Source: Scalesia atractyloides | Lineage: Eukaryota > Streptophyta > Magnoliopsida > Asterales > Asteraceae | DNA length: 64,000 bases | Reading direction: 5' to 3' | Assembly (NCBI GenBank): GCA_947069175.1 | Contig: CAMTDV010000022.1 | Coordinates: forward strand, 36,147,476 to 36,211,475 | In this document: positions 58,066-64,000 of the stretch, piece by piece | Numbering within the stretch: position 1 is the first letter of the stretch | How the letters are laid out: each line of letters begins with the position of its first letter | Notes under the pieces: model-generated | Told to the model about the DNA's origin: nothing | The model's input: only the letters and a program-made list of their open reading frames with translations | Database searches by the model: none | Made by a program: the position numbers and the translations under genes

Positions 58066-60299
58066 CTAAGATCCTTGTTTATTACCAGATTTACTATTAT
58101 TTATATTTTTAACAGTGTCTGGTTTTATTGACTTTGAAGATCTTTGATCCTTTTTTGAAGAAACGGATTTTAAAGCTTTCTCAACTGCTTTTACTTGTTT
58201 ACTTTTTTGTTTCTCTTTTTGATCCTTAATGATTCGTTTATCTTGAGTCGGAGAAACAAATTTACGTTTGCAAGTTGGTTCATGAGGGGTTTTCTCTATA
58301 CATCTTGATTTGGCTGGATTTTGACAATCCTTTATAATGTGGCCAAATTCTCCACATTTGAAACAAGTTCTCCTTTCAACAAAACTAGGAGATCGTGTTT
58401 CTCGGCTTGATGTTGAACTTGTGGATCCTGAGGTACTAGGTTCATTTTCATTACATCCATCAATGAGTTGGGTGTAATTGTTTTGACTATTTCTTTTCAA
58501 AATCTTAACTTTCTTTACAAAAACAACATTAGATTTTCCTTGACAAGTTTCGACTTTGTCGGTACCTTTAAAACTCACAAATTTAACAGTTTTGCCCTTT
58601 TTTTGGCAACGAGAGCCTTTTGCTTCAACCTTCGGTTGAAAAACTATAGGCTTTTCAACTCGCTTCCATTGTTTTTCTTTTGAAGCGGATAATGGTTGTT
58701 ATTTGGTCGGCTTTTTCTTTTCTACAGGTTTGGTTGTTGAGTTTTCAAAGACCTGATCTATAGAGATTGGATTTACGTTTTTAATTGGAAAATCTTTGTT
58801 TGAATAGATTTTCTTATCTCCAACCAAGGTATACAACACATTATCTACTTCTTGTGTAGACACACTTGTCTTCACAGATTTCTTAGGAACAGTCTCTTGA
58901 TTCTAAACAGATTGAGTACTAGGAGTAGCAGACGATTCTACTCTTTTCCTTTCATCAAGAGGCTGATCCTGATCATCATTTCTTGATTCATCATCTGATA
59001 TCATCCTCCTCTTCAACAGATGGAGTTTGAACAACATCAGACGTTGAATTTTCTGGCTTGAATGGTTCTTGAGATTATTTGTCTAATTTGAACCCTAACC
59101 CTGCTGCGAATTCCTCAGGATTCAAAGGTACAGAGGGTTCAAAACGAGGCATCTCCTCTTCTTCAGGCATTTTGGTATAGTTGTGTTTCATTGGGGGTGG
59201 ACACGACTTATACCCTATGCATTGAGCATCTCCCTTTAGTTTTTGAACTTCAATAATATGATCAAGCACATATTGGGAGTTAGAATAACTTTCAATTTGC
59301 GTTTGATCGAATCATATTTGCATTTGGCGATGGCTAACTCTTTCTTTGTTTCTTCTAGGAGATTAATGTAGTTATTAATTGTCTGTTTATTCAAAACTGT
59401 TTTTGTCAATTCAGAAACACTTTTCTTAAGGGTTTCTATTACAGATCTGAATTTTTTTTTTCATTTCTAGTTAGTGCCAAGTTTGCCTCTTTGCATTTTG
59501 ATAGTTCAAGAACTAAATTTTGATTATGACTGTTGATGGTTTCATACTTTATTTTCAACTCAACCCAGTCATTGCAAACAGTAGGAGGGTCAGAATTTAC
59601 CTGTTTTGAAGAACCTTCAACATTTGCCATAAAGGCAGTGTGATGAGGAAAAGCTGCACCATCTGTAAAGAGTGTCTCTGTCTCTTTTTCCACAGCTTCT
59701 GCATTCCTCGTCATGCCTACCTTTTTAGATTTCAACATCTCAGCTTCACTCAGCAACTCTTCAACCTCAGCATCACTTCCTTTCTTCTCACTAGAATCAG
59801 ATCCATAACCATCTGAATTTGAACATTCTTCATTAGAACTACCAACATTCCCAGATGTGTCATCATTATTTGGAGTGTTGATGCTGTGATCATGCTTGAT
59901 TTGATCTACGATCCTTGCATAGCATGCAGTTCTTCCGTTGTTCTCGGTTCCCAACTGTACTGACCAATCGCATCCTTCATCAGACTAAACTACCAAAGCT
60001 CTGTGCGTGTTTGAAGGTCCTGATTGATTGTGTTGTTAGAGTTGCCAACATCTACTATTCTTCTTTCGTTGTTGTACTGCGCTGTGTTGGATGGTTAAGA
60101 CTGATTTCGAAAGGGGTTGTGATTTCCTTCCTTGCTGGGTCTTGTGCATTCCCGTTTGAAGTGACCTCTTTCTCACAGTTGAAGCAAGTAACGGCGGTTT
60201 TGTCAAAGCCGTATTTTGTATCCTTCTTGCTTTCCAAACTAGTTCTGACCCGTTCTTCTCATATAATCCTTCGCTCTTCTCATAGCACTTGCGAATGCC
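58066..60299 (-). pseudogene. Copia gag, - strand, decayed and 5'-truncated
   Basis: From right to left: a zinc-knuckle segment near 60195-60145 (CFNC, then GHFKREC after a one-base shift), the acidic frame 59954-59439 (SSNEECSNSDGYGSDSSEKK and coiled-coil-like Lys/Glu stretches), a further frame 59269-59075, and 58578-58066 with a second CCHC knuckle (CFKCGEFGHIIKDC, 58324-58365) in a Lys/Ser-rich context. The capsid part and the 5' LTR should lie beyond 60300, where a gypsy LTR interrupts the element. Two zinc knuckles parallel the gag of the element at 22010-24315. Confidence 0.65.
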
Positions 60300-60770
60300 C
60301 TTCACACCCCGACCCGCAGCGGAAATAAGAGTCGGGGCATAATTGGGTTATCACCAAAGCACATGACATTTACTATTATGTTTCATAATTAAATGAAGTC
60401 AAAGTTACATTTCTCAAACATCCAAACATGTTCATTCAATACAAGGGAAAATAACCAAACATAATAATCCAAATACTAAATCGTTTTATTTCTTCTAATC
60501 CAGGTCCTATGTGTTCCTAGCTGCTGCTGGTTCACCTGTATCATTTGTAAAAGGGGAGGTTTTGTGTCAACATAAGTTGGCGAGTGAACCTCATAGATAA
60601 ACATTTGATAATGATTATATGGTTAGTTTATCAATAAAATATTGTGCATAATCATAAAAGAGCACATTAAGTAATCAAACATTGGCATTTAGCAGTTACA
60701 ATTATAACATACATTATCATTTGATAGCATACATGAACATACCAATATCATATGATAACTAACATAAATG

Positions 60771-61010
60771 AACTGTGCGATCAAGGCTCAATCAAACAGA
60801 GCCGATCGTATTGCATGAACTGGAAATGTAAATTGAACTGTGCGCTCAAGGCTCAATCAAACGGAGCCGAACGTATTGCATGAACTGGAAATATAAATTG
60901 AACTGTGCACTCAAGGCTCAATCAAACGGAGCCGAGCGTATTGCATGTATTGAAATGTAAAATGAAATGACCGATCAAGCTCAATCAAACAGAGCCGATC
61001 GTGCGGGCAC
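60771..61010. repeat. 65-bp tandem repeat, about 3.7 units
   Basis: Units start at 60771, 60836 and 60901 (AACTGTGCGATC, AACTGTGCGCTC, AACTGTGCACTC); a partial fourth follows at about 60966. Each contains AAGGCTCAATCAAAC and GAGCCGA, an imperfect hairpin (GGCTC/GAGCC extended by CGATC/GATCG in unit 1). Confidence 0.85.
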
Positions 61011-61560
61011 GCCAAGATCAACCGCATAATTAAATGGGGATCAAACTCAACCTCGATGGATGGGGAGCTGCGGCCTCGGCAATTGCATGTAATGAAAATA
61101 ATAATTTGCATCCATTAATAACTACTTAACAGCAACAAACTAATACACATGTCATGATATGATATATGCACAATAATTTCGTTATAATATGTAAATAAAC
61201 AAAGACACATGATACACCCCAAAAACGTGATTAAAACGGGGAATTTGAAAGGTTCACTCACCTTGGATGCGTTGGATTGGAGATAGTGAGATGCGCACGA
61301 TTTAGACGAGCGAGTCGACGAGGAATACTAACCTAAATAATAATGGAAAATATATTAAATGGATGGATTTTATTAAGGATTTTAATGGGATTTTTAGATA
61401 TTTTTTGTGAGTTTATGGCTATTTTCTATCTTTAAAAATGTTATTTTTAAGTATTTTAAGTTGATTTTTAAATTAAAATAAACAAATAAAAATATATAAA
61501 AAAAATTATTATTTTACTGTTGACCGTTGACCGTTGACCGGTTCGGTCAGCGGTAAATGC

Positions 61561-61634
61561 TGCGCCAAGCGGGATTCGAACCGGTGACCTTCCGTTCACG
61601 CGCACGTAGCTCTACCAACTGAGCTACGTGACTA
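61561..61634 (-). other. tRNA-like cassette 1 (pol III A and B boxes)
   Basis: On the - strand TAGCTCAGTTGG (5' base 61626) is a perfect A box and GGTTCGAATCC (5' base 61582) a perfect B box. They lie 44 bases apart, exactly the spacing in a tRNA gene. The D-arm equivalent is extended to a perfect 10-bp stem (61603-61612 with 61621-61630). Acceptor and anticodon stems do not form a standard cloverleaf, so this is a tRNA-related cassette and not a functional tRNA gene. Confidence 0.65.
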
Positions 61635-61740
61635 ACCCGTTAGAAACTTAGTTTTAATTATATTTATATACTTATTTGAGTTAACTGAAAATACCTTTAT
61701 TTACAAAAACGTTTTAATTCAATTGACCGGTGCTTGGGAC

Positions 61741-61800
61741 AGGATTCGAATGCGTGACGTGAAGTTTATCTTGCACACAGTCCACCGCTGGACTGTGTGT
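61741..61800 (-). other. tRNA-like cassette 2
   Basis: The D-arm-like CAGTCCAGCGGTGG lies in a perfect 11-bp hairpin (61774-61784 with 61789-61799). A B-box-like CATTCGAATCC is 43 bases downstream on the - strand (61742-61752). The module is followed on the + strand by CTAACCCGG, as in cassettes 1 and 3. Confidence 0.6.
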
Positions 61801-61907
61801 CTAACCCGGTTATATTCTTGATTTATATTATACTTAACAACTACCCGATTCAACCCGGTTTAGTTCATGATTTAAAAAGAATGTTATTACACAAGTGTGC
61901 GCGTAAC

Positions 61908-61967
61908 AAGGATCGAACTCGGGACATGTCTATGAACTTTGCACACAGTCCACCGCTGGACTGTGTG
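61908..61967 (-). other. tRNA-like cassette 3
   Basis: The same 11-bp hairpin as cassette 2 (61942-61952 with 61957-61967). A B box GAGTTCGATCC (61910-61920) is again 43 bases from the A-box position. Cassettes 2 and 3 are clearly duplicates, about 168 bp apart, sharing CTAACCCG and an AT-rich tail. Confidence 0.6.
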
Positions 61968-62819
61968 TCTAACCCGTTTATAATCCGAATTTTAATTACT
62001 CTTATCCCGTTTTTAAGTTCGTCTTCTTCATTACGATTACAGATTTTTCTCAAACATCTGATTCATGATTTAACTAATTAAAAAACATGACGACTAGCTT
62101 GAATGTACAAAACCAAACAGTTTGGGGAAAGAAGATACCGGACAGGTTGTCTTCCTTATGGAGTCCGGCGAGAATCAGGCAGCTCTGTTTTTGAACCATC
62201 GGCTGAGAGGGTCTATCAACAGAATTAAGGAATTAGATTTGAAATTGAACCAGGGTGCATTGATTATTAGTACGTTTGAATGTGCTTACCGTTAACTAGC
62301 GAGTTTCCGGCAATTCCATAATTTCTCCGGCGAACACAGAAAATCCAGCAAAGTCGTCTGTGGCTGATTTTGAGTGATGAATTAATGTTAGTAAAGTTCT
62401 AACAATAGATTGAAATCGCAAGGAAGGAATATCTTACCGGTTTGTGTTGAACACGGTTTTCCGGCGATTTCTGCAGAGAATTCCGGCGAACAGTTTAAGG
62501 TGCTCAAATGATTTGAAAACGCGACGAAAAGGAAAGGGAGTGTTGTTGTGACAGTTCTGAATCGCACAAATGATTGGAACTAGAATTAAATCGGAATTTG
62601 ATAACTTTTCGGTTTCAACTACCGGAAGTGATGAAGTTTTATGATCATTCAATTCGGACGTAATTGGAAACCGAAATGCATCGGTTATAAGCTGGCCAGA
62701 TGAAAACGAAGTGATTTGGCGATCGGTTTGCCGATTTCCGTTATTCAGATGGTATTAACGGTTTATTCGAGTTTGTATATAAGATCCAAATGCTCTCCTA
62801 AAGTTAACAGAAAACACTT

Positions 62820-62899
62820 GGTGGCGAAGTGGTTTGGGGATAGGATGATAAGTTGTTGGAGTTCCTCAGCTGACCCGGGTTCGAGTCCCGGCAGCTACA
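62820..62899 (+). other. tRNA-like cassette 4, opposite strand
   Basis: TGGCGAAGTGG (62822-62832) fits an A box and GGTTCGAGTCC (62878-62888) a B box inside a good T-arm (CCCGGG...CCCGG). The 56-base spacing resembles class II (Ser/Leu-type) tRNAs with a long variable arm. Acceptor ends do not pair. It is oriented opposite to cassettes 1-3 and lies near the start of the LTR. Confidence 0.6.
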
Positions 62900-63082
62900 A
62901 ATGTTTTTTATTTATTTTATTTTAACTTTTTATCAAATATAATTTTTATGGTTTAGTTTATTTTTTAATTATGTAATGTTTAAACCCAAAATAATCATAA
63001 ATAATTAATGTACTTTCATAACTTGGTATTTGATTACAAAACGGAGCGGGTTTTGAAGACCCGTTTTTTTACAAATGTTACA

Positions 63083-63098
63083 GTATCCCCTACTTTTA
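63083..63098 (-). other. Polypurine tract of the right-hand gypsy element
   Basis: On the - strand TAAAAGTAGGGGATAC immediately precedes the LTR start TGTAACA. The upstream TTTCGGGACGAAATTCC is shared with the element at 38036. Confidence 0.75.
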
Positions 63099-63116
63099 GG
63101 AATTTCGTCCCGAAAT

Positions 63117-64000
63117 TTAAACAGTTGAAGTAGTGGGAAAAAGATGAGGGTATTTTTCACGCATTGAGTCTTCACGTTCCCAAGTAAACTCAGGTCCCCG
63201 TTTCGACTCCCAGCGTACCCTAACAATAGGAATGCGACTTCGTCGTAGACGCTTTTCTCCATAGTCCATAATCTCCACTGGTCTTTCAATAAAATGCATG
63301 GATTCATCGATCTGAATATCTTCCAGTGGAATATGAAGATTCTCATCAGCGAGGCACTTCTTCAAGTTCGACACGTGAAATGTGGGATGAATCCTGTCGA
63401 GTTCTTCCGGTAGGTCAAGCTTGTATGCTACAGGACCTACTCTTTCGAGTATCTTGAAAGGTCCTACGTAACGTGGTGCTAGCTTTCCCTTTTGACCAAA
63501 ACGAACTACTCCCTTCCACGGTGATACTTTTAAAAGTACATTATCACCAATGCTAAACTCCAAGGGCTTCCGTCGTTTATCTGCGTAACTCTTTTGACGA
63601 CTTTGAGCCGCTAGAAGATTGTTTCGGATTTGATGAATCTTATCTGTGGTTTCTTGGATCAATTCTGGACCAGTAATTTGCGCTTCCCCAATTTCGTGCC
63701 AACAAACAGGAGATCGGCACTTTCGACCATATAAAGCTTCAAAAGGTGCCATGCCGATGCTCGAATGATAACTGTTGTTGTACGAAAATTCAACTAACGG
63801 TAGGTGAGCGTCCCAATTTCCCTTGAAGTCTATGACACATGCTCTAAGCATGTCCTCAAGAGTTTGAATGGTGCGCTCAGACTGTCCATCAGTTTGAGGA
63901 TGGTATGCGGTACTGAGATCTAATCGAGTGCCCATAGCGGATTGTACTGCTTGCCATGTTCGTGAGGTGAAACGACCATCACGATCAGAAATAATACTTA
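63117..64000 (-). CDS. Gypsy integrase C-terminal half with chromodomain, open at window edge
   Basis: The reading frame is open from the window edge to a TAA at 63117-63119 (294 codons visible, more upstream). It contains SDRDGRFTSRTWQ (second catalytic Asp), YHPQTDGQSERTIQTLEDML (catalytic Glu), PFEALYGRKCRSPVCW, DKRRKPLEFSIGDNVLLKVSPWKG, FHVSNLKKCL and a terminal IPIVRVRWESKRGPEFTWERED with a KYPHLFP end. This is the chromodomain-like tail of Tekay/Del-type chromoviruses. No stop or shift is seen, in contrast to every other pol region here. Chromodomains are thought to steer integration to particular chromatin. The polypurine tract and LTR follow within 35 bp. Confidence 0.85.
   Translation of the reverse strand, partial: SIISDRDGRFTSRTWQAVQSAMGTRLDLSTAYHPQTDGQSERTIQTLEDMLRACVIDFKGNWDAHLPLVEFSYNNSYHSSIGMAPFEALYGRKCRSPVCWHEIGEAQITGPELIQETTDKIHQIRNNLLAAQSRQKSYADKRRKPLEFSIGDNVLLKVSPWKGVVRFGQKGKLAPRYVGPFKILERVGPVAYKLDLPEELDRIHPTFHVSNLKKCLADENLHIPLEDIQIDESMHFIERPVEIMDYGEKRLRRSRIPIVRVRWESKRGPEFTWEREDSMREKYPHLFPTTSTV

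Larger units (their letters stand above)
60300..63082 (-). repeat. 3' LTR of a - strand gypsy element, 2.78 kb
   Basis: On the - strand it begins TGTAACATTTG at 63082, directly after a polypurine tract and the pol stop, and ends GGGTCGGGGTGTGAAG at 60300, the mutated form of GGGTGTGACA. It interrupts the copia gag. Inside are a 65-bp tandem repeat (60771-61010) and four tRNA-like cassettes (three on the - strand, one on the +). No protein-coding ORF. The rest of the element extends beyond the right end of the window. Confidence 0.75.

Noticed and set aside
61561..61634. Functional tRNA gene on the - strand
   Set aside because: A and B boxes are perfect, but acceptor stem and anticodon arm do not pair in a standard cloverleaf, so I call it tRNA-like only.

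Overview
This window looks like nuclear intergenic DNA from a large, transposon-rich flowering-plant genome. The style of the LTR ends (starts such as TGTAACACCC or TGTCACACC, ends such as GGGTGTGACA) and the SIRE-type copia elements with a long third ORF suggest Asteraceae; that is an inference from pattern familiarity, not a search. I see no intact host gene. At least 80% of the window is explained by nested LTR retrotransposons. The rest is AT-rich spacer with a SINE-like element, two MITE-like elements, a LINE scrap and one broken host-gene fragment.

Left block (1-17015): LTR pieces of several Ty3/gypsy families (1-18, 87-3098, 3115-4471, 4472-5401, 5402-6463), then a three-level nest. 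The 3' end of a SIRE-like copia element (6464-8474 and 16298-17015) was hit in the first bases of its 3' LTR by a gypsy deletion derivative (8475-16297). The 3' LTR of that derivative was in turn hit by a gypsy element that survives as a 3.5-kb solo LTR (11705-15182, exact TTAGT duplication).

Spacer (17016-20722): AT-rich DNA with a 162-bp hAT-type MITE, a ~300-bp tRNA-derived SINE with a 16-bp target duplication, and short tandem repeats.

Central block (20723-47542): a 15.7-kb SIRE-like copia composite on the + strand with three LTR copies (20723-36378, duplication CGGCG/CGGTG), holding a 3.57-kb solo LTR in pol (26507-30077, duplication AAAAA). About 40 bp further on is an 11.1-kb gypsy chromovirus on the - strand (36419-47542, duplication GTATC/TTATC), itself holding a 2-kb solo LTR (41470-43506, duplication ACCGT/ACTGT).

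Right block (47543-64000): spacer with a LINE remnant, a four-exon fragment of a DENN (uDENN) domain gene with a stop and frame breaks, a MITE with a minisatellite, then a - strand copia element (about 51984-60299). The copia element is interrupted by a - strand gypsy element whose 2.8-kb 3' LTR (60300-63082) is followed by an open integrase/chromodomain reading frame running off the window. That LTR carries four tRNA-like cassettes with pol III A/B-box geometry. They are the least expected feature here and my best candidate for something undescribed.

Nothing suggests an operon, CRISPR array or a functioning multi-gene system. The 'genes' are retrotransposon gag, protease, integrase, reverse transcriptase and RNase H modules, almost all decayed.
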